The notes beneath the pieces are model-generated. The model searched no databases, had not been told where the DNA came from, and saw nothing but the letters and a program-made list of their open reading frames with translations. Positions 1-8,207 of a stretch of DNA of 25,610 nt are shown here, piece by piece. A program made the position numbers and the translations under genes. The stretch is from the NCBI GenBank assembly GCA_023254445.1, contig JALRLN010000007.1, positions 1 through 25,610 on the forward strand, given 5' to 3'. Numbering within the stretch: position 1 is the first letter of the stretch; each line of letters opens with the position of its first letter. This DNA comes from Candidatus Poseidoniaceae archaeon. GTDB taxonomy: Archaea; Thermoplasmatota; Poseidoniia; Poseidoniales; Poseidoniaceae.

Positions 1-2
1 CC

Positions 3-461
3 ACGAAATTCGAAGCCTACGACCGCTTTGTTGACCGTGAAGAGGCCTTGGCCATCTCCAACATCACCGAGGACGAACTTGACGCGATCATCAAAGCCGC
101 TTTGGCGGTGGACGTCATCATCGAGGAAGAGGCTGCGAAAAACGGTCTCATTCACGTGGACGGGAAGAAAGAATTCGCCCTCGGTCCAGGTCGGAAGGTC
201 GTCCTGGTCGACACCTTCGGCACCCTCGATGAAGACCGATGGTGGGACGCTGAAGCCTACGCGAACGGTGAATGTGTTGAGCTGTCGAAAGAATTCGTTC
301 GGCAACATTACATCGACATCGGGCACGAAGCTTCCCTGAAATCAGCACGTGATGCGGGAACGGAGGACCCCCCGATTCCCGCCCTTCCAGAGGACGTTAT
401 TGCATCCACGGCGGCCTTGTACGCCTCGATGTTTGAACGCCTCACCTCTGAGACGTTCTGA
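3..461 (+). CDS. purC: Phosphoribosylaminoimidazole-succinocarboxamide synthase (SAICAR synthetase), C-terminal part
   Basis: This is the 3' part of purC; the frame is open to the left edge and the start is outside the window. The enzyme joins aspartate to CAIR using ATP in de novo purine synthesis, in the cytoplasm. The frame opens with TKFEAYDR and continues REEALA, the family's mid-protein signature. It then has a GLIHVDGKKEFALG block, a VLVDTFGTLDEDRWW segment equivalent to the nucleotide-binding 'DE.hTPDSSRfW' region, a KEFVRQHY motif and a PPIPALPEDVI near the C-terminus. About 152 residues are visible, roughly the second half of the protein. It converges with the next gene, whose stop lies 9 bases away. 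Family assignment comes from recalled motifs and is strong; the only caveat is the missing N-terminal half. Confidence 0.9.
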   Translation, partial: TKFEAYDRFVDREEALAISNITEDELDAIIKAALAVDVIIEEEAAKNGLIHVDGKKEFALGPGRKVVLVDTFGTLDEDRWWDAEAYANGECVELSKEFVRQHYIDIGHEASLKSARDAGTEDPPIPALPEDVIASTAALYASMFERLTSETF

Positions 462-470
462 GGTGCCGCG

Positions 471-1139
471 TTAGGCGTGGCTTCTGTGAAGAAGCCCCAC
501 CCGACGTCGCTCCGCGCCACGCAAGAGCGCTGTGAGGTGCATCACGGCGTCACGCATCCCCCCATCGAGAGGTTCCTCCGCCGCCACCGTCCAGCATCGA
601 CCCATCAGCAGCGTTCGAAGATCCCGGACATCATCAGCGGACAGCCACCCATGGAGGCGGAGGCCTCCTGCGCCCTCTGCGGCGTTTGGATGTTCGTTGT
701 CAATGCCTTGGTTCAGGCGAAGCAGCAGCGAAGCAAGATGGTCGTGGTCCACTTCAAGCCCCTGTGTGGGCCGCATCCATGCCAGCAGGTAGGTCAAGAG
801 GCAACCGTCCTCGGTGGGAAACCGTCCAAAGCGTTCGATGTGTCGTCCGTCCGCCACCTCGAGCCGGCTCCCGTCCTCCATTCGCTGCATGGCGAGAAGG
901 AACAGCACCGTGGCATCGTCGAGTTGCATCACTGCGTCCTTCGATGTTGAACCGAGGCGATGTTCCAACTTGGGGTGGGTGGCAAAGAAGAGGTCCCACG
1001 CACGCTCCGACGAAGGGGCAGCAAGGAGGTCAAGCGCTTGGTCAAGGACAGCACTGTCCACGGGGTCGAGGGTATGGAACGGCGCTGTGGTGCTCCCCAT
1101 GCGATGCCGTGCAGCGCTTCGGTGATGACCCTTGCTCAT
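471..1139 (-). CDS. Hypothetical protein, translationally coupled to the giant surface protein
   Basis: A 222-residue protein of unknown function. I recognise no domain. It is predicted soluble, with no signal peptide or membrane segment, and mostly helical and charged, with several Leu-rich segments (for example AVLDQALDLLAA and DDATVLFLLAMQRM). The start ATG at 1139 overlaps the TGA of the upstream giant protein gene in an ATGA arrangement, which decides this start and suggests reinitiation by the same ribosomes. A second in-frame ATG 13 codons later (MGSTTAPFH) is an alternative. Because the upstream protein ends in a cytoplasmic tail, a cytoplasmic partner role is possible, but that is inference from gene order only. 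It ends in TAA, 9 bases from the end of purC. Confidence 0.75.
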   Translation of the reverse strand: MSKGHHRSAARHRMGSTTAPFHTLDPVDSAVLDQALDLLAAPSSERAWDLFFATHPKLEHRLGSTSKDAVMQLDDATVLFLLAMQRMEDGSRLEVADGRHIERFGRFPTEDGCLLTYLLAWMRPTQGLEVDHDHLASLLLRLNQGIDNEHPNAAEGAGGLRLHGWLSADDVRDLRTLLMGRCWTVAAEEPLDGGMRDAVMHLTALLRGAERRRVGLLHRSHA

Positions 1140-4100
1140 CGCTCAAAGAACCGGTTCATTCGACGTTGCATGTCGTCGTCGGGACCATCCCCCTGCAGTT
1201 CACCTCGGAGCCTTGCCAATCGGCTTGATGCGTCCGTCGCGTCGTTTAGTGATGGTGCTGCAAATTCGGGCTCAACATCGACCTGGTTCTTGTCGTCAAC
1301 GGGTGCGTCGGCCTCAATTTCCTCCACAACCACGGCCCCGAGGTCCTCCTCGTGTGGAGGTGAAGGCTCAGTGGTTGGTTCGGGCAGCGACGGTGCTGGT
1401 TCTCTGGACGGAGCAGGACGGCCGACAGGGCCGGTGGCCTGCGGCAGTTCAGGTTTCGGAAGCAAGGAACGTCCAACGATCGAGACGATGAGCAGCGCTC
1501 CCAACGCCCACACCCAACCCCCTTCCGTCAAACCGAGGTCCATGCCTGATCGTAGGATGGCCGAGGCGGTGTCATCGCTCGCGTCATCGTCGACATCAAA
1601 AGGCTCAGTGCAGCGTAGTTCAGCCGTCACTTCCGTGTCTGCTGGAATGGCCATGCCGCTGAGATCGATTCGGAGCGTTGGAGCGAAATCGCCTGAGACG
1701 TCAACAAGGAACATCGAAGATCGGCCCGCCCCTGCGTTGAAGGACATCGTACATGGGGCATCGTTGAGAAGGTCGGAGCCAGCCCTCCTGATGCCGAGAA
1801 CGGCCTCTTCCCCATCGAAGGTGAAACTTTCAATGCCGAGGTTCCATCCAGAAGCACGCGCCAAACCGCTCCATGTTGCCTCATCGAGCACCACGCCCCT
1901 GGCGTCGTGAACCACAAAGCGAAGGTCCACTTGACCCGGTGCAGGCGTCCAACCGCTTGCATTGATGGTCCACGACTGACTTCCGTTCGGGACGGTTCTC
2001 ACGCTGTGGTCGATCGGGACAGGTTGCCCTTCGCCGTCCATCAAGGTCCAAGCAAAAGCCGTGCTTTCCTCCGTGCTGCTCTCGCACGTCACGAGGCTTC
2101 CGTAGAAGGGGGTTCGCCCGAGGTCTGAGATTGAATCAGCCAGGTCGCATTCAACGGAGGCTTCTGGTGTTGGTAAACCAAATTGTACAAGTTTGAATCC
2201 GCCTTCATCGAGGTTGATGATGTCAAAACCACGTTCGAGATGAAACGATTCGACATGGCCATCGGTGAACGACACATCATGACGTCCTCCTTGCTGCCCC
2301 ACAAGGACTGGACTTGATGAAAATGCGACATCACGTCCACGGGTCTCAATCTGGAGTTCCATGGCGTCGAGCATCGGATGCTGCATGGTTACCGTGATGA
2401 GTCGACCTGTTCCGTCCCACGCATCGTCAGGAACGAGCGAAAGTGGAAGTCCAGACCGTGCTCCCGGTGCGAGGGTCACGGTTGTGGGCCCGCGGAGTTG
2501 CCATGTCGCAGGATGACCGCTTACCGCGACCTCCACTCGGGCCACATCGTTTCCTGTGTTCTCCAACCATGCGACCGGCATGCCACCGGTCTCACTCAAC
2601 CACCATACGCCTTCGTTCTGAACAATGAGTCCTGCCTCTGCGGCAACGCGAACGGGAATCACGTGGGTGGACGCACCCTCGCCATCACCGTCAGAAATTC
2701 TGAGGTTCACGGTACCGACGTCGCCTGCCTCTGTTCCGTTTGGCGGCGTCACATTGAGCAGAACGGTTGAGGCGCCGTACGGTGAAACTGCGCTACCGTT
2801 GAGAGGTGCCGTAACTCCCCAGCCTTCCGCGACCTTCGCGAACCATGGTGATTGCAGGCTGTTGCCGAGGTGGTCGAGCGGCACCTCAACCACACCACCT
2901 TCGGGCGGAACCACAAGGTCCACACCGCTCAGGTTCGTGCTCCAACCAGACACCCGCCCGACGGTGAGCGTTCGCTCGATGGTCTCGAGCACCTCTCCTT
3001 GCCAGATCGCTTGAATTTGCATCACTGTTGTGCTGCCGTTCCATGATTCCGAAGGGACGTGGACGGTGAGGTTCGCCAGCACCGTTCCGCCAATCTCAAC
3101 GTTGGTTGCTTCGACGGAGGATTGGTCCCAGATCGACGTGTCCCCGTCGACCAAGGACGTGGTGTGCGTGACGGTAAGTTCCAGGTCGTCAACGGTGTTG
3201 CCGAGGTTTGTGGCGTTCACAACGAAGGTGAGGGCTTGCTCGGGAACAACCACCTCCGAAGGGGGCGATTCAAACGCGAGGGACCACGCTCGTTCGGGTG
3301 CCGCGGAGGCGTTGATTCGGACGTTCGACGTCACGCTTCCGTTGAAGACCGACTGAACGAGGAGCACCACCTCGAAGGGTTCCAGAGCGGGGACGTCAGC
3401 GTCCAACGTCATGCGCATGGTCATGATGGACGACCCACCAGGGGCAACGGTCTTGCTCGGCGTGGGGGTTGTGAAGGTCACGTTGCCGTTGGTCGGGGCA
3501 GGGTCAAGGGATGCTGAAAAGACGAACGTGTCAACGTCGTTGCCAAGGTTCGTCACGCGCACGTTCAGGTCTTGCTCTTGTTCAACAGCAAACACCGTAG
3601 CGTTCTGCTGAGGGGTCGGGGCGATCAATTCCAGTGCCGACAGGTGGCGCTGCAGCACATGGATGCTGAACTGGAGGTCGCTGTGATCTGCATCCTCTGT
3701 TGGCAACACCCAAAGGAGCCGCTGAGGGGCGGCGTGTGCAGGTACCGTGATGGCCATGCTGAAGCTTCGAAGGCTGTTCGACAGACCGGTGACGTGGAGT
3801 CCCGTTCCGTTCAACACCGCTCCGGTCGTTTCGACCTCCCAGCCGCTTGCGAGGTTGCTGAGGGCCGATGTATTCCATGTCAGTTCCCCCGATGCGGGGA
3901 GGTCGACCGTGATCGAGTAGTTCACCACAACCTCTGGGAAGGTCCGATGGTGCGGTGGTGCAGCGCTCGCGTGCGCCGCGGAGAACGCCACATCAAGGTC
4001 CCGGCAGAGGGCTGATTCGGCTTCGCCGATGCACACCGTCAGGGTCACGTCATCCTCCGAACCGAACGACGCCGTTGCAGGGACATCGATCACTGCACGA

Positions 4101-6736
4101 AGCAGACGGAGTTCTCCAGGACCAAGGGTGAGGGTGAAGGCCTCTGAACCGGCCGTTGTTTCGACACGTGGTGAGCCCCAAGCGCTGGTTGACCAGTCAA
4201 GTGAGGTTGTCGTTTCTTCGGCGTTCCCGAGGTTTTCGACACTAAACCATGCGACCGCAGGCGTACCCGGTCGACCAGCCCCCCACGTGTTTCCGGTACC
4301 GTCCGGACCTTCAAGGTCCAATCCTCGCGTCCGAAGGACTTCCACAGGCACGCGCAACGTGGTGTTGACGGACGGGTCCTCGGAACGGTGCACCTTGACA
4401 TCGAACCAGCCTTCTTCGTCCCCAAGGGCCGTCGAAGGAACCGTCAAATTCCACGCCAAGGCCATTGCCTCGCCTTCGGAAAGGGTGAACTGCGAAAGGA
4501 AGGCCGTGGACTCGGTCAGGCCCCACGATTCCGGAAGGCCAGCATTGTCGACATCCACGGTCCACGAGGTTTCCCGTGAGCCGATGGCAAGGACGCTGAC
4601 CTCAATGCTCGCGGTTCCCCCCGGAAGCGCCGTCACCGTGTCGGTGGGCCCGAGGAGCGAAACTGCGTAGGGTTGCCGAACGGTTAACTCAGCGGTGACG
4701 ACGTTGTTGTCTTCACGCGCTTCGCTGATGTTGTTGTTCGGATCAAGCACCAGCCGGAAGGTGGAGGTGCCAAGCACGGCCGTCACAGGGACGGCAAAGG
4801 ACACGGTCGTCCCTTCTCCGGATGGATCGACCGGTTCAAGGTCGTCGACGCGATGACGGGCGATGATGGAATTCCCAAGGTACAACCAAGCATCAACCTC
4901 GTCGTTCGAGGCTTCGGTTCCAACGTTCTCGAAGCGCACAGAGACCGTCACCGACTCTCCTGGGTCCGGTGATGCAGGCGTGAATTGAATGGCGCGGGCG
5001 TCGGACATCGGGGCGATGTCGGGAGCACGTTGCGAAACGACCATGTCACCGATCACGAGGTCGATGGATCCGTCGTTGTCAACGTCGGCAGCAGCGGGCG
5101 CCGCCCACGTTCGATGGGGGAGGGAGACGGGGTCTTCCCACGGCGTTGAGACGTCTGCTGGCGCTCCGGTTTCTCCGTCAAAGGCGTGCAAGCGGCGACC
5201 AAAGACAACGAGGAGTTCCTGTGGACCGTCACCGTCAATGTCCATCCAAAGCGGCGGGGCGACCGCAATCTCGTCGTTGTCGTTCCCTCCTGCGCGGTTC
5301 ATGGTCCGCGACCATTCTTTCTGTGCTGGGTCCACGCTCACGTCGTGACAACCAGCCATTCCTTCTCGGTCGAAACTGCTTGGGCTCGCGGAGTACCAGG
5401 TGACCCAGCAAAGACGGTCGTGCACCCCGTCGTCGTCCGTGTCCACGGGCAAGGGGGGTGCATCGGCATATCCGTTCGGTGCCCGGAACGAGAACACCTC
5501 GTTCGTGGACGTGAGGTCCATCCCGATGAAGCGTGCGCCGAGGCCTGACGTGCGCCCGTTTGCGTCGGTGGGTACCGTGAGCACAACTTCAGGTTCTTCA
5601 TCGCCGTCAAGTTGAGCGATGACTGGACCCGGAAGCCGAAGCCGGGGGGCGTCGGAATCTGAATCGGTATCGGGGACGGGTGTTCGTTCCCAATCCAGTG
5701 CTCCATTGCTCCCGTCCACCTTCCAAATCCACATGGCTCCGGACGATGCATCGATGGTGGTCAGGAGGATCGAGACCGAGTTGGCGTCCATTTGAACCGC
5801 GGTGGGGTCCGAGGGATGGGTCCCGCGGTCGAGGGTCGTGCTCCAAGACGGATCGGAAGGTGCACTCCCGGTAAGCGGAAGGGCGAGCACGACAGGGTCG
5901 TCGGTTGTCGTATCCAGAACGGCGAGGACGAGGTCCTGCTGCCCATCCGCATCGGCGTCCACCAGGAGCGGTTGAGTGACGGCCCGGTGCCCACTTTGGT
6001 CCGTCGGCCAATGCGGAAGGTCCGAGCCGATGCTCAGGTCAGCGTCCGACCACGACCACAAGCGCTCGTTGCTGTGGCCAGTTCGTGCCCAGCCGGACGC
6101 GTCACACTCGAGTTCAGGACCCCATGCTTCGACCTCGAGGCCGTTAGGTCCATCGGCCACCACGATGATGTCAACATCGCCGTCGCCGTCGACGTCGGTG
6201 GCCACGGGCGTCGAACGGATGGGGTCTGCGTCACCAAGGTCGACCTCCCAGGCCACCTTCGCATCATCGCCTGTCAAGAGCATCAGGGTGTGGCTGATGC
6301 CGTCGGAGCCGGTTTCAACGACAGCGATGAAGCGTTGATTGACGGCGCAGCGCTCGGCAGCGTCCGCGTCCCGTTGAATGTTGAGGTCGAGGTTGAGGAT
6401 CAGGCTGCCATAGGTGGACGTTCCGTCGCCGTCAAGCCCAACCCAGTTCAGGACCGGGTCGTCGATGCTTGCCAGCTCGGTGACGTTGGCGACCGCGCCA
6501 AGCCCCGGGCCCCCATCAGGGCCGTGGGCTGGCATCAGCCCGTTGCGTGCGGGCACCCCCATGAACTGCGGCCATGGCTGCTCAAGCATCTGGCTCCGAG
6601 CGCTTGTCGGTGAAGTGGACGTGGCGGTTGGCTCATGGCCTGCGGGAAGGAGGGCTGCGTAAGGTTGCAGCAACAGCAGCAACAGAAGGAGTGCGGCCCC
6701 TTGTTTTGGTCGACGGAGCGACCGCTGTTGCTCCAT
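1136..6736 (-). CDS. Giant membrane-anchored surface protein with FG-GAP, CARDB and repeated Ig-like domains
   Basis: A protein of about 1,866 residues. The chosen ATG at 6736 gives a short basic N-terminus followed by a run of eight leucines, a good signal peptide; an in-frame start at 6799 would bury it behind 21 extra residues. After the signal come FG-GAP/VCBS-type Asp-rich loops (near residues 179, 260, 375, 433, 500 and 555, for example DVDGDGDVD, DIDGDGPQE, DVDNDGSID), which fit a calcium-binding beta-propeller. A CARDB-like domain follows at about 580-690, with SVRFENVGTEASND. Five spaced repeats carrying an N-x-G-N-type motif (near 833, 1062, 1175, 1287 and 1393; NLGN, HLGN, NTGN) suggest Ig-like NEW3-type modules. 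One membrane helix lies at about 1739-1758, followed by a Pro/Glu-rich cytoplasmic tail of about 108 residues ending in a basic helix (MQRRMNRFFER). Adhesion or cell-envelope function is inferred. Confidence 0.88.
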   Translation of the reverse strand: MEQQRSLRRPKQGAALLLLLLLLQPYAALLPAGHEPTATSTSPTSARSQMLEQPWPQFMGVPARNGLMPAHGPDGGPGLGAVANVTELASIDDPVLNWVGLDGDGTSTYGSLILNLDLNIQRDADAAERCAVNQRFIAVVETGSDGISHTLMLLTGDDAKVAWEVDLGDADPIRSTPVATDVDGDGDVDIIVVADGPNGLEVEAWGPELECDASGWARTGHSNERLWSWSDADLSIGSDLPHWPTDQSGHRAVTQPLLVDADADGQQDLVLAVLDTTTDDPVVLALPLTGSAPSDPSWSTTLDRGTHPSDPTAVQMDANSVSILLTTIDASSGAMWIWKVDGSNGALDWERTPVPDTDSDSDAPRLRLPGPVIAQLDGDEEPEVVLTVPTDANGRTSGLGARFIGMDLTSTNEVFSFRAPNGYADAPPLPVDTDDDGVHDRLCWVTWYSASPSSFDREGMAGCHDVSVDPAQKEWSRTMNRAGGNDNDEIAVAPPLWMDIDGDGPQELLVVFGRRLHAFDGETGAPADVSTPWEDPVSLPHRTWAAPAAADVDNDGSIDLVIGDMVVSQRAPDIAPMSDARAIQFTPASPDPGESVTVSVRFENVGTEASNDEVDAWLYLGNSIIARHRVDDLEPVDPSGEGTTVSFAVPVTAVLGTSTFRLVLDPNNNISEAREDNNVVTAELTVRQPYAVSLLGPTDTVTALPGGTASIEVSVLAIGSRETSWTVDVDNAGLPESWGLTESTAFLSQFTLSEGEAMALAWNLTVPSTALGDEEGWFDVKVHRSEDPSVNTTLRVPVEVLRTRGLDLEGPDGTGNTWGAGRPGTPAVAWFSVENLGNAEETTTSLDWSTSAWGSPRVETTAGSEAFTLTLGPGELRLLRAVIDVPATASFGSEDDVTLTVCIGEAESALCRDLDVAFSAAHASAAPPHHRTFPEVVVNYSITVDLPASGELTWNTSALSNLASGWEVETTGAVLNGTGLHVTGLSNSLRSFSMAITVPAHAAPQRLLWVLPTEDADHSDLQFSIHVLQRHLSALELIAPTPQQNATVFAVEQEQDLNVRVTNLGNDVDTFVFSASLDPAPTNGNVTFTTPTPSKTVAPGGSSIMTMRMTLDADVPALEPFEVVLLVQSVFNGSVTSNVRINASAAPERAWSLAFESPPSEVVVPEQALTFVVNATNLGNTVDDLELTVTHTTSLVDGDTSIWDQSSVEATNVEIGGTVLANLTVHVPSESWNGSTTVMQIQAIWQGEVLETIERTLTVGRVSGWSTNLSGVDLVVPPEGGVVEVPLDHLGNSLQSPWFAKVAEGWGVTAPLNGSAVSPYGASTVLLNVTPPNGTEAGDVGTVNLRISDGDGEGASTHVIPVRVAAEAGLIVQNEGVWWLSETGGMPVAWLENTGNDVARVEVAVSGHPATWQLRGPTTVTLAPGARSGLPLSLVPDDAWDGTGRLITVTMQHPMLDAMELQIETRGRDVAFSSSPVLVGQQGGRHDVSFTDGHVESFHLERGFDIINLDEGGFKLVQFGLPTPEASVECDLADSISDLGRTPFYGSLVTCESSTEESTAFAWTLMDGEGQPVPIDHSVRTVPNGSQSWTINASGWTPAPGQVDLRFVVHDARGVVLDEATWSGLARASGWNLGIESFTFDGEEAVLGIRRAGSDLLNDAPCTMSFNAGAGRSSMFLVDVSGDFAPTLRIDLSGMAIPADTEVTAELRCTEPFDVDDDASDDTASAILRSGMDLGLTEGGWVWALGALLIVSIVGRSLLPKPELPQATGPVGRPAPSREPAPSLPEPTTEPSPPHEEDLGAVVVEEIEADAPVDDKNQVDVEPEFAAPSLNDATDASSRLARLRGELQGDGPDDDMQRRMNRFFER

Positions 6737-6834
6737 CGCTTCAAGTCTGCCCGGCGAGGTTGTTATGGCTTTGGTGCAGCGGTGGGCGAAGAACGCCAAC
6801 CCGCGGGGACGTCAAGGCATTCCGAGACCGTGCG

Positions 6835-6846
6835 CTTCATATACGG
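6835..6846. promoter_or_regulatory. TATA-like element between the giant surface protein and rpo7
   Basis: CTTCATATACGG is the only clear AT-rich core in the 211-base divergent region 6737-6947. Read on the minus strand it is GTATATGAAG, a fair archaeal TATA box that would start transcription near 6815 for the surface protein. Read on the plus strand it could start a transcript near 6867 for the rpo7 operon. Direction cannot be settled from sequence; it may serve both. Confidence 0.4.
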
Positions 6847-6860
6847 GGTGTAGGACCGCC

Positions 6861-6878
6861 GAATGACTTCGGTCACTC
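6861..6878 (+). promoter_or_regulatory. Hairpin with UUCG loop upstream of rpo7
   Basis: GAATGAC-TTCG-GTCACTC forms a seven-pair stem with one A-C mismatch, closed by the C-G pair that makes the extra-stable C(UUCG)G tetraloop. It lies about 70 bases before the rpo7 ATG, close to where transcription might start. It is a sequence observation only; function is unknown and it could be chance. Confidence 0.25.
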
Positions 6879-6947
6879 CTTCCAGAGGCCCTGCCGATGA
6901 CGGACGGAGCCGGTTTCGGCCCGTGGAGCGACCCGGGGGGGACTGCG

Positions 6948-7493
6948 ATGTACAAGATTGTGAAGAAGGAAGACACGATTCGTATTCCTGCTGAATACAT
7001 GCGCCGTGGTGCTTCCCTCGATCAGCACATCGACCGCCTTGCCATGACGGCCTTTGAAGGTCGATTCGACGAGCAGAACCGCTTCGTCTTGGTGACCTCC
7101 AACCACGAACCTCTCGGCCGTGGGCGCATCATCCACGGGGACGGTGCCATCTACCAGAAGGTTCGCTTCGATGCCATTGTCTTCTGCATGGAAGACTACG
7201 AGGTCGTTGACGGGGCCGTCACCGAAATCAACGAATTCGGTGCCTTCGTTCGCATCGGCCCGATGGAAGCGCTGCTGCACAAGTCGCAGATCCTCGAAGA
7301 GCAGGTTGACGTCAACGTCGGCGCTGGATCCATCCACGGACGCGGCAGCGGTCGATCGCTCAAGGTCGGCTCCCAGGTCCGCGCCCGCATTGTGTCCCTC
7401 TCACCCGACACCACCGATCCACGTCGGTCGAAGATCGGGTTGACCTGCAAGCAGCCCGGCTTGGGCAGCTCGGACTGGGAGTCCAACGATTGA
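6948..7493 (+). CDS. rpo7: DNA-directed RNA polymerase subunit Rpo7 (RpoE')
   Basis: A 181-residue RNA polymerase stalk subunit that pairs with Rpo4 to help open the promoter and bind the exiting transcript. The N-terminal tip domain (residues 1-80) starts MYKIVKKEDTIRIP, typical of the family, and includes LGRGRIIHGDGAIYQKVRF. An S1/OB-fold RNA-binding domain follows at about 84-168 with VVDGAVTEINEFGAFVRIGP and SKIGLTCKQP. Length is close to the usual 180-190. The ATG at 6948 is chosen because the family begins MYK; the upstream in-frame ATG at 6897 adds 17 unrelated residues. A G-rich stretch lies just before the start. It is first in an operon with spt4, rps24e and rps27ae, an order well known in euryarchaea. 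Confidence 0.95.
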   Translation: MYKIVKKEDTIRIPAEYMRRGASLDQHIDRLAMTAFEGRFDEQNRFVLVTSNHEPLGRGRIIHGDGAIYQKVRFDAIVFCMEDYEVVDGAVTEINEFGAFVRIGPMEALLHKSQILEEQVDVNVGAGSIHGRGSGRSLKVGSQVRARIVSLSPDTTDPRRSKIGLTCKQPGLGSSDWESND

Positions 7494-7500
7494 GGTGAGG
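7492..7500 (+). promoter_or_regulatory. Shine-Dalgarno site of spt4
   Basis: GAGGTGAGG overlaps the rpo7 stop codon and ends two bases before the spt4 ATG. It is complementary to the archaeal 16S 3' end (CACCUCC), supporting leadered, SD-driven translation inside this operon. Confidence 0.6.
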
Positions 7501-7502
7501 AC

Positions 7503-7709
7503 ATGGCGACACAGAATTTTGCGTGTGGCGATTGCCACATGATTTTGGCCGACAAGGTCGATCAGTGCCCCCACCACCCCGCGGCCCGCGTCTCCACCGA
7601 TTGGCAGGGTTTTGTCATCATCATGCAGCCCGACCGCTCTGAAATTGCGAAGCGGCTCAACGTCACCGTCCCAGGGCAGTATGCCCTCAAAGTCAACATC
7701 TACACGTGA
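7503..7709 (+). CDS. spt4: Transcription elongation factor Spt4 (RpoE'')
   Basis: A 68-residue protein that forms the Spt4/5 clamp with Spt5 (NusG) to keep RNA polymerase processive. The zinc knuckle has CGDC (C8, C11) and, after a short loop, CPHH (C22, H25), followed by STDWQGFVIIMQPDRSEIAKRL and VPGQYALKV, the family's hallmark 'W.GyViI.dPe.SeIAk.l....PG.YAlkV'. The usual second CxxC is CxxH here, so the fourth zinc ligand appears to be His instead of Cys. Start follows a strong SD site. Placement after rpo7 and before rps24e is standard in archaea. Confidence 0.93.
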   Translation: MATQNFACGDCHMILADKVDQCPHHPAARVSTDWQGFVIIMQPDRSEIAKRLNVTVPGQYALKVNIYT

Positions 7710-7714
7710 GGTGA
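7708..7714 (+). promoter_or_regulatory. Shine-Dalgarno site of rps24e
   Basis: GAGGTGA overlaps the spt4 TGA and sits five bases before the rps24e ATG at 7720, which fixes that start over the much longer upstream open frame. Confidence 0.6.
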
Positions 7715-7719
7715 ACAAC

Positions 7720-8037
7720 ATGGAAATCATCAACCGAACCGAAAACAAACTGCTCCACCGCGTGGAGATTGACTTCCGTTGGAAGCATCCCGGAAAGAGC
7801 ACCCCGTCCCGAATGGAAGTCATCACCCAAGTGCGTGCCCTTGAACCCGGTGCGGACCCCAGCCTCGTCGTGATCAAGGACTGCAACACTCGATTTGGAA
7901 TGGCGATGACCACCGGTCGTGCCTACGTGTACAACAGCCCAGAGGCCATGGCCGTTGAGCCCGCGTACATCGTCAAGCGCCACGCGAGCCTTCACGGGGA
8001 TGGCGCGGCTGCGGACGACGACGGAGGTGAGGCCTGA
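7720..8037 (+). CDS. rps24e: Small ribosomal subunit protein eS24
   Basis: A 105-residue protein of the 30S subunit, shared by archaea and eukaryotes. It begins MEIINRTENKLLHRVEIDF and has HPGKSTPSRMEV, equivalent to the family's 'H...pTPsR.ev', then LVVIKDCNTRFGMAMTTGRAYVY, equivalent to 'vvi..i.t.fG...s.G.A.vYds'. The C-terminus is a Gly/Asp/Ala-rich acidic tail, common in this protein in high-GC archaea. The start is set by the SD site and by family length; the 36 residues upstream in the same frame are a shadow of spt4. The stop overlaps the rps27ae start by one base (TGATG). Confidence 0.93.
   Translation: MEIINRTENKLLHRVEIDFRWKHPGKSTPSRMEVITQVRALEPGADPSLVVIKDCNTRFGMAMTTGRAYVYNSPEAMAVEPAYIVKRHASLHGDGAAADDDGGEA
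8023..8030 (+). promoter_or_regulatory. Shine-Dalgarno site of rps27ae
   Basis: GGAGGTGA lies inside the end of rps24e, six bases before the rps27ae ATG at 8037. It is the most complete SD match in the operon and supports coupled translation of the two ribosomal proteins. Confidence 0.6.
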
Positions 8038-8204
8038 TGGGTGACAAGTGGCAGAAGGCGAAGGTGTCGAAGTTCAAGGTCGGTGACGACGGCTTGAGCA
8101 TCGAAGGCGAGTTTTGCCCCAACTGCGGCCCGGGTATTTTCCTGGCCAACCACGCAAACCGGAAGTCCTGTGGTCGTTGCGGCCACACCGAAGCCAACGC
8201 GTGA
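8037..8204 (+). CDS. rps27ae: Small ribosomal subunit protein eS31 (S27ae)
   Basis: A 55-residue zinc-ribbon protein of the 30S subunit. It reads MGDKWQKAKVSKFKV, then CPNCGPGIFLANHANRKSCGRCGHTE, with zinc ligands C27, C30, C45 and C48 in the expected spacing. As in other archaea there is no ubiquitin fusion. It is the last gene of the rpo7 operon and was too short to stand out by length alone; the zinc motif, the one-base overlap with rps24e and the SD site support it. It ends three bases before the end of the convergent gene at 8208. Confidence 0.93.
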   Translation: MGDKWQKAKVSKFKVGDDGLSIEGEFCPNCGPGIFLANHANRKSCGRCGHTEANA

Positions 8205-8207
8205 ACG

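Noticed and set aside
960..1910. Long plus-strand open frame of 316 residues opposite the surface protein
   Set aside because: Its composition (Ser/Arg-rich, no domain) is that of an antisense shadow; the minus frame has clear domains and a membrane tail over the same bases.
5792..6613. Plus-strand open frame of 273 residues
   Set aside because: It lies wholly inside the propeller-coding part of the surface protein and shows no start signal or motif.
6660..6692. GCAGCAACA-type simple repeat as a phase-variation tract
   Set aside because: It encodes the leucine run of a signal peptide with mixed CTG/TTG codons and is not a uniform repeat.
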